64,000 nucleotides of DNA from Candidatus Bathyarchaeota archaeon (GTDB lineage Archaea > Thermoproteota > Bathyarchaeia > TCS64), in contig CP070784.1 in NCBI GenBank assembly GCA_020346605.1, forward strand, positions 511,804 through 575,803, read 5' to 3'. A program made the translations under genes and the position numbers. The notes beneath the pieces were generated by a model. That model searched no databases. It was not told the origin of the DNA and saw only the letters and a program-made list of their open reading frames with translations. Position 1 is the first letter of the stretch; the number at the start of each line of letters is the position of its first letter. Of the stretch, positions 31,614-41,509 are shown piece by piece.

Positions 31614-34379
31614 TCACTCGTGCGTCCTCCATGTCGGGTTGTTGGAGGCGTTCCGCACGGCCAACAGAATGGGCGCCACCGTCGAGGCTATCAGCAGGCC
31701 TACCACGGCTACCAGCGCCAGCTGTGCGGACGGTGGGAACATCGTGTTGCGGGGCAGCACCGATGGGACAGTGGCGTTGATCACCGCGGTCTCTCCTCCC
31801 ATCATGATGAAGCCGACCCCCACGCCGACGACGATGGAGATCAACGTCACCCCCAGTTGCTCCACGAGGAGGGTGAGAGCGAGCTGGCGGTTTGAGAATC
31901 CCCTGATCGCCATCACGGTTATCTCCTTCCAGCGGGCCCTCATCGCCGTCGAAATGATGATCAGTATGCCGACAGAGGAGACGATCGCGGCGAAGTAGAC
32001 GCCCAGCTCCCCCACCTTGCTGGGGCCGACGATGAAGATGTTGCTGGAGGCAGCCCTCAGCAGGTCCTCAGCTACATCCACGCTCTCGATATCGGGGTCT
32101 GCAGCTGAGATCCTGTCGCCGATCCCGGCGAGGTCGGCATCCTCCTCGAACCTGATAAGTATACGGGTCATCTTCACGAACTTGTCCTTGAGGTAGAAGG
32201 CGTCGCTGACATACAGTGTGGGGTTCTGGAGGGCCCAGCTCGGCCCGGGATCGCGGCCAAATAAGCCGGTCACGAAGAAGGTGTGCACAGTGTTCCCCAG
32301 CCTGATGGGGTAGCCTCCCCCCATGGGCACTTGCAGAATGTACGCGATTCCCTTCTCCATGACGGCGTTGTACTTCGTGCCGTTCATGAAGCGGAAGACG
32401 TTCTCGCCGGTCAGCCAGCCATCCTCCATGTACGCTATTTCTGCGAACTCTAGGGGCTGGATCTGCCTGCACGGAATCTCACCGACGTTGCTCTCGGCCT
32501 CGAACCACTTCTCCACCGTGGCCGCGGCCACTCCTTCGACATTCAGAATCCTGTCCCTGACTTCGTCGGCGTCCTCGCCCGTAAAGAGCCATGCCGACGC
32601 GTCCGCACCGACGGTGAGCCTCGTTAGCCTCTCAGAGTAATCGACCGCTCCGGCGAGACCGCCTATCACCGCTACGCCGTATCCGAGAATCAGCGCCGCC
32701 ATGAAAGCCGAGGCCACGGTGCGCTTCACGTTCCTCCTGGCGCTCAGCGTGGAGAACAGGGTAATGTCCCCCACGTAGGCACCCGCCAGACGTCCCAGGG
32801 CGGCGTTATACCACGGGATGTACTGTATGAAGAGCGTGGTGAAGCCCCAGAAGAGGAGGATGGGGGCGATGTACGATAGGATGAAGTCGACGCCCCACCA
32901 CGTGGAGTAAAGGACCCCAACGATGAGGTCCGGCGACTCCGGCCTGAACTGCTCAACGGAAAGGTGCATCAGAAGCATTGCGATCCTGTAGAGCCCTAGA
33001 AACAGCGCAAGCGCGGGCTCGTGCCAGGAGCCGATTCCCTCCGCCTCCTCGCTCTGGTACTCCCTGAGGGCGTCGACTATGTTCAGCTTGATAGCCTTCT
33101 GGGCCGGTGTGTAGACCGCCATGAGGGATATGGCGCAGGTGAAGACGAAGGTGGCGATCAGGGTCACGGGTGAGATGGAGGCTACGACCTGAATGATCTC
33201 CAGCCCCGGTATCACCAGCGGAAGGATCGCCGCGCCTAAAACTATGCCCGACAGTCCAGCCAGGACGCTCACTATGAAGGCCTCGAAGAGGAAGATGTAG
33301 AAGACCTGCCTGTGGGTCATTCCCCTGGTGAAGAGGAGTGCGATCTCCCTGCGCCTCGAGCTCAGCGATATCCCTGAGACGGTCTGACCCAGGTACCACG
33401 CGGTGAAGAAGACCGGCGTTGCGATGAGGATCGTGGTCATCCTCATGTCGTTGGAGAGGGTTTCCACCGAGTCGAGGATGTACCCGAGGTAGTTCACGGG
33501 GACGTACCAGAAGCTGCCGCCGATGCCGTTCACACGATCGAAGACCACTTCGATTCGGTCGGCTGACTCGGAGATGCTCCAAGGATTGAGAAGCCTCTGC
33601 CTGTCAAGCCGGATGACCGTCTCCGCCATGATCACTCTGGTGTGCCGCCGCCACTCGCCGTAGATGTCCTGCATCCAGTCGAGGAAGGTCTCCTCGCTAA
33701 TGAAGATCAGTTGGTGCGGCTGCCTCTTACCTATCGTGGATCCCCCCGTAATGATCGATCTCAAGTACCGCGAGTACTGACCCATGGCGATGGAGAAGAG
33801 CCTGTCATTGACCTCAACCACATCTCCAACACTGTAATCGTGGTACCGTCTCTCGAGGAGGATGATGCTGGCGCCGGGGATGTAGGTACCGACAGATAGT
33901 GATATTCGGTTTCCAACTTGAAACTGAGAGGCGTTGACAGAGCCTTGATCCACGTAGACCTTGCCGTACTCGAGGTAGTCGACGCCAAGGATTCCATTGA
34001 TGAGGGTTGAGTTTTCCGATATCGCGACGATGGTGAAAGGCATCGAGGCGTTCACAGTGTTTGTGACGTTGGCCTCCATCCCCTCCCCGGGCCCCATCTG
34101 GACGCTCCTGAAGAGATGCTCAACGCTCACAACGTCCGGCAAGACTGACATGGCCTCTTTCACCTCCGCGAGCGCTACCCTAGTCAGGTTCCGTTCCTCT
34201 GCCGAGGAGACGATGTCGACATCGGTGGCCGCTAGCGCATTGTTCAGCATCGAGGCACCGACGGTGTTAGCGGCCTGTAGTATCCCTGAGAACAGGGTTC
34301 CCGCTAAGACTACGCTCATGAAAAGGGGCAGGAAGAGTGATCTTCCCCTGACTAGGCGCTTAAGAGCGTAGCGGAACAT
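31614..34379 (-). CDS. FtsX/MacB-type ABC permease with two core domains
   Basis: 921 residues from the ATG at 34379, about ten helices in two FtsX-like blocks: an N-terminal helix, an extracellular MacB_PCD-like region (about 25-310), helices near 310-430, then 'RRNVKRTVASAFMAALILGY', a second extracellular region and a final block 'VYFAAIVSSVGILIIISTAM' and 'LTLLVEQLGVTLISIVVGVG'. Co-transcribed with the ATPase downstream. Such large double-block permeases are common in archaea, with unknown cargo. Confidence 0.85.
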   Translation of the reverse strand: MFRYALKRLVRGRSLFLPLFMSVVLAGTLFSGILQAANTVGASMLNNALAATDVDIVSSAEERNLTRVALAEVKEAMSVLPDVVSVEHLFRSVQMGPGEGMEANVTNTVNASMPFTIVAISENSTLINGILGVDYLEYGKVYVDQGSVNASQFQVGNRISLSVGTYIPGASIILLERRYHDYSVGDVVEVNDRLFSIAMGQYSRYLRSIITGGSTIGKRQPHQLIFISEETFLDWMQDIYGEWRRHTRVIMAETVIRLDRQRLLNPWSISESADRIEVVFDRVNGIGGSFWYVPVNYLGYILDSVETLSNDMRMTTILIATPVFFTAWYLGQTVSGISLSSRRREIALLFTRGMTHRQVFYIFLFEAFIVSVLAGLSGIVLGAAILPLVIPGLEIIQVVASISPVTLIATFVFTCAISLMAVYTPAQKAIKLNIVDALREYQSEEAEGIGSWHEPALALFLGLYRIAMLLMHLSVEQFRPESPDLIVGVLYSTWWGVDFILSYIAPILLFWGFTTLFIQYIPWYNAALGRLAGAYVGDITLFSTLSARRNVKRTVASAFMAALILGYGVAVIGGLAGAVDYSERLTRLTVGADASAWLFTGEDADEVRDRILNVEGVAAATVEKWFEAESNVGEIPCRQIQPLEFAEIAYMEDGWLTGENVFRFMNGTKYNAVMEKGIAYILQVPMGGGYPIRLGNTVHTFFVTGLFGRDPGPSWALQNPTLYVSDAFYLKDKFVKMTRILIRFEEDADLAGIGDRISAADPDIESVDVAEDLLRAASSNIFIVGPSKVGELGVYFAAIVSSVGILIIISTAMRARWKEITVMAIRGFSNRQLALTLLVEQLGVTLISIVVGVGVGFIMMGGETAVINATVPSVLPRNTMFPPSAQLALVAVVGLLIASTVAPILLAVRNASNNPTWRTHE

Positions 34380-34490
34380 CAAGATAAGACACCGGGATCG
34401 GCCAGATTAAAGTTTTTTCGAAACGAGTTGAAGAAATGGTTTTAGGGGGTCAGTGAGGCCCAGAGAACCGTTTTCGAACGGCCACATGAA

Positions 34491-34499
34491 TATTTATAA
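34491..34499 (+). promoter_or_regulatory. TATA box inside the longer DUF1512 reading frame
   Basis: TATTTATAA lies 23-40 bases ahead of in-frame GTG (34522) and ATG (34531) codons. Because it sits downstream of the ATG at 34486, transcription from it would favour the later starts. Confidence 0.5.
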
Positions 34500-34530
34500 C
34501 AAAGTACAGGTCTCAACTGCAGTGATCGGA

Positions 34531-35655
34531 ATGTTCCTCCAGGTTGCACAGCTCTTCGGACAGGACAACTCTGACATTGGCATGATTTTGCAGACTCTGT
34601 TCAGCCTTAGCTTCGTCATCTACCTCTTCTACGCGCAGCGAATCCAGGCAATGACGATGCTCAGGCAGGTCGAGGGGACGCTGATGAAGGTGAAGCACAT
34701 CAAGGACGAGGGACGGCGTATATCCATCGAGACGGTGAAGGAGATCGGAAAGCCGGAGGCGGACCCGACGCCCTTCATCGACCGCTTCATAGAGTTCTTC
34801 GTGGTCAGCCCCGTCAGCCTCGATCCCGCGGGGATAATCGGGAAGCTCGACCACCTGCTGAAAATGAGCGACGACACGATGAAGGCCGAGGTGAAGAAGA
34901 TGGCCCCCGAAGCCTCCGAGTCAGAGCTCAACAACCTGGAGAACCTGCTGGGCGCGACCCACGCGCTGAACGCCTACTACAAGGTGATCCGCCACTTCTA
35001 CCTCCTAGGGAAGAAGACGATGAACATCTACGTCATAATGCAGATCCACATGGTGCTGCCCCTTATCGTGAAGGAGATAGAGGCGACCTCCTCCGCGGTG
35101 CAGGCGTTCAAGGACGGGATACCCATCGGGGACAGCGTCGGTCCCCTCGTCATCGCGCAGATGATGCGAGGACACGAGTGGAAGGATGTGGCCAAGGAGA
35201 TGGTCGCAGCAGAGGTGCCCTACGAGGGGAGGAAGCTTATCCTGACGAAGGCAAAGGGGCCCGGGGGGACCGTCGGCAAGCCGGGGGACGCCATAGAGAA
35301 CATCATCAACGGTGCGGAGAAGGAGAAGGTCAAGGCCGTGATCATGATCGATGCTGCGATGAAGCTGGAGGGGGAGACCACGGGAGCCGTCCACGAGGGG
35401 ATCGGCGCCGTCATAGGGGGCATCGGCGTCGAGAAGTACAAGATAGAGGAGATCGCCAACAAGTACGGCCTGCCCCTCTACGGCCTCGCCATCAGACAGG
35501 ACATCAGTCAGGCCATCGGTCCTATGGTCGAGGAGCTCCACAAAGCCGCGGAAGTCGCCGTGGAGGTCGTGAAGAGGATCATCGTGGAGCGGACGCAGGT
35601 GGGGGACATCGTCCTGGTCGCGGGCATCGGCAACACGATCGGGGTGGGCCAGTAG
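34531..35655 (+). CDS. DUF1512 family archaeal protein
   Basis: About 374 residues; starts at 34486, 34522 (GTG) and 34531 (ATG) are possible. 34531 was chosen because a TATA box lies at 34491-34499 and the protein then begins 'MFLQVAQLFGQDNSDIGMIL', as expected for the family. One N-terminal helix ('FSLSFVIYLFYAQRIQAMTM') anchors it. The rest is cytosolic, ending in glycine-rich segments 'AVHEGIGAVIGGIGVEKYKI' and 'VGDIVLVAGIGNTIGVGQ', reminiscent of nucleotide-binding or channel regions. Function unknown. It is followed ten bases later by a zinc-ribbon membrane protein, likely its partner. Confidence 0.85.
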   Translation: MFLQVAQLFGQDNSDIGMILQTLFSLSFVIYLFYAQRIQAMTMLRQVEGTLMKVKHIKDEGRRISIETVKEIGKPEADPTPFIDRFIEFFVVSPVSLDPAGIIGKLDHLLKMSDDTMKAEVKKMAPEASESELNNLENLLGATHALNAYYKVIRHFYLLGKKTMNIYVIMQIHMVLPLIVKEIEATSSAVQAFKDGIPIGDSVGPLVIAQMMRGHEWKDVAKEMVAAEVPYEGRKLILTKAKGPGGTVGKPGDAIENIINGAEKEKVKAVIMIDAAMKLEGETTGAVHEGIGAVIGGIGVEKYKIEEIANKYGLPLYGLAIRQDISQAIGPMVEELHKAAEVAVEVVKRIIVERTQVGDIVLVAGIGNTIGVGQ

Positions 35656-35664
35656 GTGAGACTG

Positions 35665-36069
35665 ATGGCAGACCAGAACACCAGCATCCCGAGCATGAGC
35701 CTCAGCTGGGTTACGCTGGCGGTGATCGCGGTTATCGGGGGCTTCTCCCTCTGGAGCATGTACTCGGGCTTCCAGGCCTTGAACTCTGAGGACTCCGAGT
35801 TCGCTATGGCGTACCTCCTCATCGGTGCCGCAGGCTTCGCTGCGATAGGTTACATGCTGTTCAGCACGAGGAGCTCCGTGCCTAGGAAGCCGACCGTGCC
35901 CAAGGTTAACGTCGTCACGACGCTGGAGTGCCCCGACTGCAACCTCAAGAGGGTGCGGGACTTCAAGCGTGGTGACTACATCAATAAAGACGACGAGTCC
36001 TGCACCCGCTGCGAGGGAAAAATGGTGATCACCGGGATCCACAAGCGGGCCGAGCCGAAGAAAGGTTAA
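35665..36069 (+). CDS. Membrane protein with a zinc-ribbon tail
   Basis: 134 residues from the ATG at 35665, with GGTGAG upstream; the GTG at 35656 is an alternative. Two helices ('LAVIAVIGGFSLWSMYSGFQ' and 'AYLLIGAAGFAAIGYMLFST') are followed by a cytosolic zinc ribbon with CPDC and CTRC pairs: 'LECPDCNLKRVRDF' and 'DESCTRCEGKM'. Found with DUF1512 in archaeal genomes by my recollection; its role is unknown. Its stop overlaps that of the convergent MetAP gene in a TTAA sequence. Confidence 0.75.
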   Translation: MADQNTSIPSMSLSWVTLAVIAVIGGFSLWSMYSGFQALNSEDSEFAMAYLLIGAAGFAAIGYMLFSTRSSVPRKPTVPKVNVVTTLECPDCNLKRVRDFKRGDYINKDDESCTRCEGKMVITGIHKRAEPKKG

Positions 36070-36959
36070 GCCGTCGTCACTACGCATCCGTCACCTGTAA
36101 CAATGACGGTGTGCTCCGCCTGTGCCACGGGGGCGTGACTTCTCTCCACAAGTTGAGGGTAGGAGTAGATGCACTTGGAGCCCAAAAGCTCAGAGAACGC
36201 CTCGCTCCCCCCGGACCCCGGGAACTTACAGAGGACCCAGCGGGACGCGAAGGGCAGCGTCCTGTAACTGGACTGGATGAACTTCAGCATGCGCTTGGCG
36301 GCGTCCCCCCTGACATTCCTCTTCTTTCTGAACTGGTAGATGTTGCTCGGGGCCCCGTCCGTGACGTTCCCCGCCGCGTCCTGGGGGACGGCGAAAGGCT
36401 CTATGGCGTAGACCTCTCCCTCCATGAGCGCCTGGCCTCTGGTTCCGGAGATGTTGGGGATCGACTGGCCCGCGTGAACAAGGTATCGGGTCATCATGTG
36501 GCCGGTAAGGTTCCTGATCGGGATGGCCCCCCTCCCCCGGATAGCTCTCTCGATGGTCGCCCCTATATCGGAGGCTCGAGCCCCCGTCCTCACATTGCTG
36601 ATTGCGGCGTCGAGCCCCGCCTCGGCTGCCTCAACCAGCCCCATCCGGCTTGGTTCGAAGCAGACGGTTACTGCAGTGTCCGCGATGTAGCCGTCCACGT
36701 GGACGCCGATGTCGACCTTGACCAGTGAGCCCTGCGGGATGATCGTGGTATCACCGGCGGGAGAGGTGTAGTGCGCGGCGACGCTGTCAATGTCCACGTT
36801 GCACGGGAAGGCCGGCTCTCCGCCGAGTCGCTTAATGGTCTCTTCGACGAAGTCGCAGATCTCGATGACCGGCTTCCCCACGTCGACAAATGAACGCGCC
36901 TCCTCCCTGGCCTTGGCCGCTATCCTGCCGGCCTCCATCAGGGGCTTCGTAGCCTCCAT
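36066..36959 (-). CDS. map: Methionine aminopeptidase, type II
   Basis: 297 residues from the ATG at 36959; upstream residues to 37088 are not conserved. Catalytic residues are in place: His in 'DIDSVAAHYTS', metal Asp pair in 'VKVDIGVHVDGYIADTA', His in 'NLTGHMMTRYLVHAGQ', Glu in 'EGEVYAIEPFA' and Glu in 'QAEHTVIVT'. The roughly 60-residue insertion typical of type II (archaeal/eukaryotic) enzymes is present. It removes initiator Met from nascent proteins in the cytosol. Confidence 0.92.
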   Translation of the reverse strand: MEATKPLMEAGRIAAKAREEARSFVDVGKPVIEICDFVEETIKRLGGEPAFPCNVDIDSVAAHYTSPAGDTTIIPQGSLVKVDIGVHVDGYIADTAVTVCFEPSRMGLVEAAEAGLDAAISNVRTGARASDIGATIERAIRGRGAIPIRNLTGHMMTRYLVHAGQSIPNISGTRGQALMEGEVYAIEPFAVPQDAAGNVTDGAPSNIYQFRKKRNVRGDAAKRMLKFIQSSYRTLPFASRWVLCKFPGSGGSEAFSELLGSKCIYSYPQLVERSHAPVAQAEHTVIVTGDGCVVTTA

Positions 36960-37018
36960 CTTAGCACTAACTAACCGTAGTAAGGTTGAACGGAAAAAAG
37001 GATTGCGCCGGAGGGGGT

Positions 37019-37486
37019 CTACTTCACTATGAGAATCGGCTTGGTGCAGGAGTCGACGACCCTGCGGCTCGTGCTCCCCAAGATCCATCCCGTGATGCCG
37101 CCGACGCCACGGCTGCCCATCACTATAAGGTCGATCTCGCCCTCTTCGGCCGTCTCGACAATCGTCGCCGAGGGCCTCCCCTCCTTGAGCACCGTCTCCA
37201 GCTCGATCCCGGGGTGCTCCTTCGAGACCTCTTCTCGTGCATCCTTCAGCACGTTCTCGTAGATCTCCTTCATCTTGTCCTGGTACCGGGCCATGTCCTT
37301 TGCGGCGGTGACAGGGGCGGTGCCGAACCCCTCGTCCGGGAAGACGGGCAGCACGACCCTGGGGACCACCGCCAGGAGCGTGACTTTGGACTTGTATTTC
37401 TCTGCGATGCTGAGGGCGTGCTCCAGCGCGTGGTTCGAGGGCTCTGAGCCGTCGAGTGGGACAAGTATCTTCTCGTACATCGCCAT
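37019..37486 (-). CDS. Universal stress protein (UspA) domain protein
   Basis: 155 residues from the ATG at 37486. It starts 'MYEKILVPLDGSEPSNHALE' and ends 'LIVMGSRGVGGITGWILGST', with the GxxG-x9-G(S/T) ATP-binding motif. 'RRVVDSCTKPILIVK' closes the fold. ATP-binding UspA proteins respond to stress. Spacing to MetAP suggests separate transcription. Confidence 0.9.
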   Translation of the reverse strand: MAMYEKILVPLDGSEPSNHALEHALSIAEKYKSKVTLLAVVPRVVLPVFPDEGFGTAPVTAAKDMARYQDKMKEIYENVLKDAREEVSKEHPGIELETVLKEGRPSATIVETAEEGEIDLIVMGSRGVGGITGWILGSTSRRVVDSCTKPILIVK

Positions 37487-37573
37487 CAAATGAATGATCG
37501 TGATATAGTTAATAAATGTCAGCCTGCGTCCTCTTTCCCAACCCTGGTGGATTAGATCCTCGATGGGAGTTCT

Positions 37574-38149
37574 CTAGGAGTGCCGTTGACGGTAGAGCCC
37601 CTTGTCGACGACCGACACCATCTGATCGACATCAAGAGTCCCACCAAGGAAGTCATTGACCTTCTCCGAGTTCTCTCTCGGCTTCTCCAGCGTGTCGTTG
37701 TAGCTGACGTAGAGTACGGCGAAATTGGGCTGATCTTCGAGCCATTCTCTCATCTGCCTCAGGTGCTTATGGAACAGCGTCCTCATCTCGTCGTCGCCGA
37801 CGGCGTCCGTGGGCTCTCCCCGCCTTACGAGCATCTGCATTTGTGACGCGAGCACCTCGTCGATGTTTCTCTCCATGAAGACGACCTTGTAGTGATGGCT
37901 GGAGGGTAGCTTGTCAAGGAGTGCGGAGATCATCTTTATGACCTTCCCCCGGGCGCCAGGCAGCCAGGACCTGTCCTCTTTCACCTGCTTCACCCTCTCG
38001 AACTCGAAGTATCCCCCGGGGTTGTCCTCGTCGGCCTTCCTGATCTCGTCGGTGAGCACCTCCATGCCACCGGCCTGGAGCATGGCCATCATCATCGACG
38101 TGCCGGATCGGGGCAGCCCCGAGACGATCGTGACGTAGTTCCCGTCCAT
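37574..38149 (-). CDS. Sulfotransferase-family P-loop protein
   Basis: 191 residues. The P-loop-like 5'-PSB motif 'VSGLPRSGTSMMMAMLQAGG' binds the PAPS 5'-phosphosulfate; the 3'-PB region may be 'VVFMERNIDEVLASQMQ'. Length is short but matches archaeal members. The acceptor is unknown; sulfated glycans or lipids are possible. The gene is isolated. Confidence 0.75.
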   Translation of the reverse strand: MDGNYVTIVSGLPRSGTSMMMAMLQAGGMEVLTDEIRKADEDNPGGYFEFERVKQVKEDRSWLPGARGKVIKMISALLDKLPSSHHYKVVFMERNIDEVLASQMQMLVRRGEPTDAVGDDEMRTLFHKHLRQMREWLEDQPNFAVLYVSYNDTLEKPRENSEKVNDFLGGTLDVDQMVSVVDKGLYRQRHS

Positions 38150-38202
38150 CGCGCTCTACTCCTAGTCTCCACCGTGGTAATCTATAAGTTCTGAGATACC
38201 TC

Positions 38203-39138
38203 TCAGGGCTCGCTTCCCCTCGTCTGCAGGATCTTGAAGGGGCCGTAGCGCTTCATTATGAGACCCCACTGCTCCTCGTCGTAGAAGCTGCAGAGCCCCT
38301 TGCTGTGGGCCTTCGCTACCTCGAGGACGAACCGTGATGCCTCCTCGATGTCCGAAACGTGGCTGGCCCCCGTGGCGCAGCCGGGGACCGGGACCTCGGC
38401 GGTGATGGCGACGCCTACGACTGGGGCGTCCGTGGCGGTGCAGGGCTGCATTATACTGTTTATGTGGTCGATACCGGTTCCATAGGGGGTGATGTCCTGG
38501 GTGGTGATAGGACAGACCCTGGGGAGGCGACCCGTCGTGAACTCCATTATGTCGAGGAGATCGTCGCTCACCTTGAGCACCCAGCCCTCCTTCACCGTCG
38601 GCGTGATGGCGAAGCCCCTCCACTTGACGATGCGGTTCCCCTTCGTCGTGTCGATGGAGAGCACTACATCCATGCTCCCGTCCACTTCCTCCCTGTTCAT
38701 CACGCCGATCCCAACAGGAGACCCCATGAAGGGCACCGGCTCGTGAGGCGAGATGGGCGCGTCGGGGCAGACGTGGGTCCCAATGACGACGTCGCCCTTG
38801 AGCACGTCGCCCTTGACCGACATGTCTGCCAGCTTGAGGGCTACCGAGAGGGCGGTCACAGCGCCGTCGGCGTCGGAGACTATGCCCACCATCTCCGGTC
38901 GGGCGCCTACGCCACCGAGCCTACCGACGACCCCGAGCGTGGGAGCGCCACCACCCCCCATCTTGCCCTGTGAGCCGTGGACCCTGATCTTAACGAAGTC
39001 GGTCTGCCCCCGCGAGCCCTCTATGGTCTTCACCGAGACGTCCGCGAGGCCTCTCGCCCTCAGTAGGTCAGCCACTTCGGCCCCGGAGGCGCTAGGGCTG
39101 TCAAGGAGCTCGTAAATCTCGAGGACCTGCTTCAACAT
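38203..39138 (-). CDS. DUF1177 family protein
   Basis: 311 residues. 'MGGGGAPTLGVVGRLGGVGA', 'GTHVCPDAPISPHEPVPFMG' and 'VPVPGCATGASHVSDIEEAS' are hallmarks of DUF1177 (PF06675), a family found with DUF917, hydantoin and amino-acid catabolism genes in bacteria. Conserved His and Cys residues suggest a metal site. Function is not established. It is on the same strand as the MBL-fold gene upstream (80-base gap). Confidence 0.82.
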   Translation of the reverse strand: MLKQVLEIYELLDSPSASGAEVADLLRARGLADVSVKTIEGSRGQTDFVKIRVHGSQGKMGGGGAPTLGVVGRLGGVGARPEMVGIVSDADGAVTALSVALKLADMSVKGDVLKGDVVIGTHVCPDAPISPHEPVPFMGSPVGIGVMNREEVDGSMDVVLSIDTTKGNRIVKWRGFAITPTVKEGWVLKVSDDLLDIMEFTTGRLPRVCPITTQDITPYGTGIDHINSIMQPCTATDAPVVGVAITAEVPVPGCATGASHVSDIEEASRFVLEVAKAHSKGLCSFYDEEQWGLIMKRYGPFKILQTRGSEP

Positions 39139-39219
39139 GGTTAGGAGTACCCCAGATTAGTTTAAGAAACTGATCGACGTCGTGAAAAGTTTTGGATCCA
39201 ATGAGAATGTGGTGGAGGG

Positions 39220-40122
39220 TCAGGGAGCCCTCACTATTATGGCGAATCCTTCCCTGTCGTACCTGTGGATCACGGTGCCCCTCCGGTCCTGCTCCCTGTA
39301 CTCGCCTCCTTCGCCAGCCCTGATGTCCTCGGCGGTCTTGAACACCCTCGCCAGCACCTCCTTGTCGACGTAGGTCTCATTGTGGCCAGGGAGCAGCCAG
39401 TTATAGTGCCGTGAGAGAGCCACCATCTTCCTGTAGCTCTCTATGAAGTCATCGAGATCGGCGGTGGCCCCGTAGACATAGAGGGGGGCGTTGTAGAAGA
39501 TGTCGCCCGTCCAGAAAAGCCGCGCCTCCCTATCAAGCAGGCAGATCGAGTCGGGACTGTGTCCCGGAGTGTGGTGTACCTCCAGGGTCCTGCCGCCGAG
39601 GTCGACTGTGTCGCCGTCGTGGAGCCACCTGGTCACCCTAAACGGGGGGATGTACCACATGTCGGCGTTGAAGCCCTCAGGGAGGGGCTTCCACACCATC
39701 CCCTCGGAGAGGGACCTTTTAACGCTCTCGTGGTCGCGCCCTGTCACGGCGTTCTCGCGGGCGAAGGGGTGGTCGAAGACCGCGACGTCGTCGAAGAGGT
39801 TGTTCTCGGCGACGTGGTCGACGTGGGTGTGGGTGTTGACCACTGTGATTGGGAGGTCGGTGAGCTCGTCGACGAGGCCCCTCATGTCCCCCATTCCAAA
39901 GCCGGTGTCAACGAGACACGCCCTTTCCCCTCCTAGAACCAGGTAAGAGATAACCTCCTGGAACTGCCCTGGCTCGTAGAGTGCGTAAACGTCCGTAGTC
40001 ACCCTGTAGACCTCGAACCAGCTGTGCCCTGTCCCCACACGCTCGAACTGCTTCCATGATTCCCTCGGGAGGGCGTCGTGCCACTTCCTCGGAACGATCA
40101 GATCTTCCTGTGAGTCTGACAT
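39220..40122 (-). CDS. Metallo-beta-lactamase-fold hydrolase
   Basis: 300 residues from the ATG at 40122, preceded by GGAGGAGAT. The zinc motif is 'VVNTHTHVDHVAENNLFDDV' (HxHxDH), then His in 'HHTPGHSPDSICLL', Asp in 'FWTGDIFY' and His in 'LLPGHNETYV'. The glyoxalase-II-like layout suggests a thioester or lactone hydrolase. It is divergent from the FAD oxidoreductase gene, sharing a 97-base control region. Confidence 0.86.
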   Translation of the reverse strand: MSDSQEDLIVPRKWHDALPRESWKQFERVGTGHSWFEVYRVTTDVYALYEPGQFQEVISYLVLGGERACLVDTGFGMGDMRGLVDELTDLPITVVNTHTHVDHVAENNLFDDVAVFDHPFARENAVTGRDHESVKRSLSEGMVWKPLPEGFNADMWYIPPFRVTRWLHDGDTVDLGGRTLEVHHTPGHSPDSICLLDREARLFWTGDIFYNAPLYVYGATADLDDFIESYRKMVALSRHYNWLLPGHNETYVDKEVLARVFKTAEDIRAGEGGEYREQDRRGTVIHRYDREGFAIIVRAP

Positions 40123-40219
40123 TTCACAATCTCCTCCAAGCTGCCACATAAGAGCATATCGGCGTCGCTGACGTCACGGTGGATGATATAACGTTAAAAG
40201 TCAGTTGCCTCCCCATTCA

Positions 40220-41509
40220 ATGATCCAAATGGAGTGCGATATCCTCGTCGTGGGGGCAGGGGTCCTCGGCCTCAGCTCCGCCTATTACCTGAAGAAGGGA
40301 AACCCGGAGAAGAGCGTGGTCGTCGTAGACAGGCTCGGGGGACCTGGCCAAGGTAACAGCGCCAAGAGCGAGGGGGGGTACAGGAACCTGTTCACGTCGG
40401 AAAGCAACTACCTCCTCGCAGACTCTACAATCGACTTCATGCACCACATGGAGGATGATATGGGCCATGACTTGAAGCTGTCTGAGATGGGGTACCTGTT
40501 CCTTTACAGCGAGGAGCAGTACGCCAGGTATAGGGGGGCCCTGAAGAGGATCGAGGAGAGGGGCTCGGAGACGAGGATCATCGGGAAGGAGGAGCTGAAG
40601 GGCATGATCCCGGGGCTGGTCACCGATTTTGAAGGCGACGAGGAGGCTGAGCTTCTGGGGCTGGAGCCCGTGGACATGGGGGTCTTCGGGGCGAAGTGCG
40701 GCGGTGTCGATGCCGACGCCCTTGTAAGGGCGTACGAGTCCGAGTTCCTGAAGGCAGGCGGAGAGACGAGGTACGGGACAGAGGTGGAAGAGCTCATCAT
40801 TAAGCCTGTCGAGGAGCTGGAGATCCCCGGGGAGCCCTTCGTCTGGCAGGACGTCCACATCACCGGGGTGAAGACCAGCAAGGGAGACATCGAGGCGGAG
40901 ACTACCGTTGTTGCAACCGGCGTCTGGTCGGAGAAGCTCCTGGACCCCGTGGGGCTCGACTCCTACATGAGGCCGAAGAAGAGGCAGATCTTCGCCTTCA
41001 AGGACTCCAGGCTCAGCAGCCTGCTCGAAGTGAAAGGCTTCAACAGCTACGGCGCCATTCCGCTGACGATACTGCCAAAGGCCGCCATCCTGTTCAGGCC
41101 CGAGTTCTCGGAGGGGACCTTCTGGCTGGCGTGCGCGGACGACCTGGGGAGGGCCTTCGGCCTCGAGGACGAACCCGAGGCGGAGGAGGACTACTACACC
41201 AACAACGTCTACCACGTTCTGGTGAAGTACTTCCCGTGCTTCGAGGACGTGAGGCCCGTGAACATGTGGGCGGGGCAGTACGCCATCAACAGCTTCGACA
41301 GCCTCCCCGTCGTCACAGGCGAGGAGGGGCTGATCTACGTGGGCGCCGCCAGCGGGAGCGGCATAATGAAGTGCGACGCCATCGGGCGGATCGTTGCCGC
41401 CAAGTACGCGGGCGAGGAGGGGGCGGAGCTTTACGGAGGGCGGCGGTTCAAGGTCGCCGACCTGGGCATCAGCGAGCGGAACGTCGAGAGGGAGACCCTA
41501 ATCATCTAG
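40220..41509 (+). CDS. FAD-dependent oxidoreductase, DAO family
   Basis: 429 residues from the ATG at 40220. The dinucleotide-binding fold is 'CDILVVGAGVLGLSSAYYLK', and the C-terminal 'PVVTGEEGLIYVGAASGSGI' is the FAD pyrophosphate loop of the D-amino-acid oxidase/sarcosine oxidase family. A TATA-like GATATAACG lies about 30 bases upstream. Likely oxidises an amino acid or N-methylated amino acid. It is divergent from the MBL-fold gene and tail-to-tail with the arginase-like gene, overlapping by 12 bases. Confidence 0.85.
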   Translation: MIQMECDILVVGAGVLGLSSAYYLKKGNPEKSVVVVDRLGGPGQGNSAKSEGGYRNLFTSESNYLLADSTIDFMHHMEDDMGHDLKLSEMGYLFLYSEEQYARYRGALKRIEERGSETRIIGKEELKGMIPGLVTDFEGDEEAELLGLEPVDMGVFGAKCGGVDADALVRAYESEFLKAGGETRYGTEVEELIIKPVEELEIPGEPFVWQDVHITGVKTSKGDIEAETTVVATGVWSEKLLDPVGLDSYMRPKKRQIFAFKDSRLSSLLEVKGFNSYGAIPLTILPKAAILFRPEFSEGTFWLACADDLGRAFGLEDEPEAEEDYYTNNVYHVLVKYFPCFEDVRPVNMWAGQYAINSFDSLPVVTGEEGLIYVGAASGSGIMKCDAIGRIVAAKYAGEEGAELYGGRRFKVADLGISERNVERETLII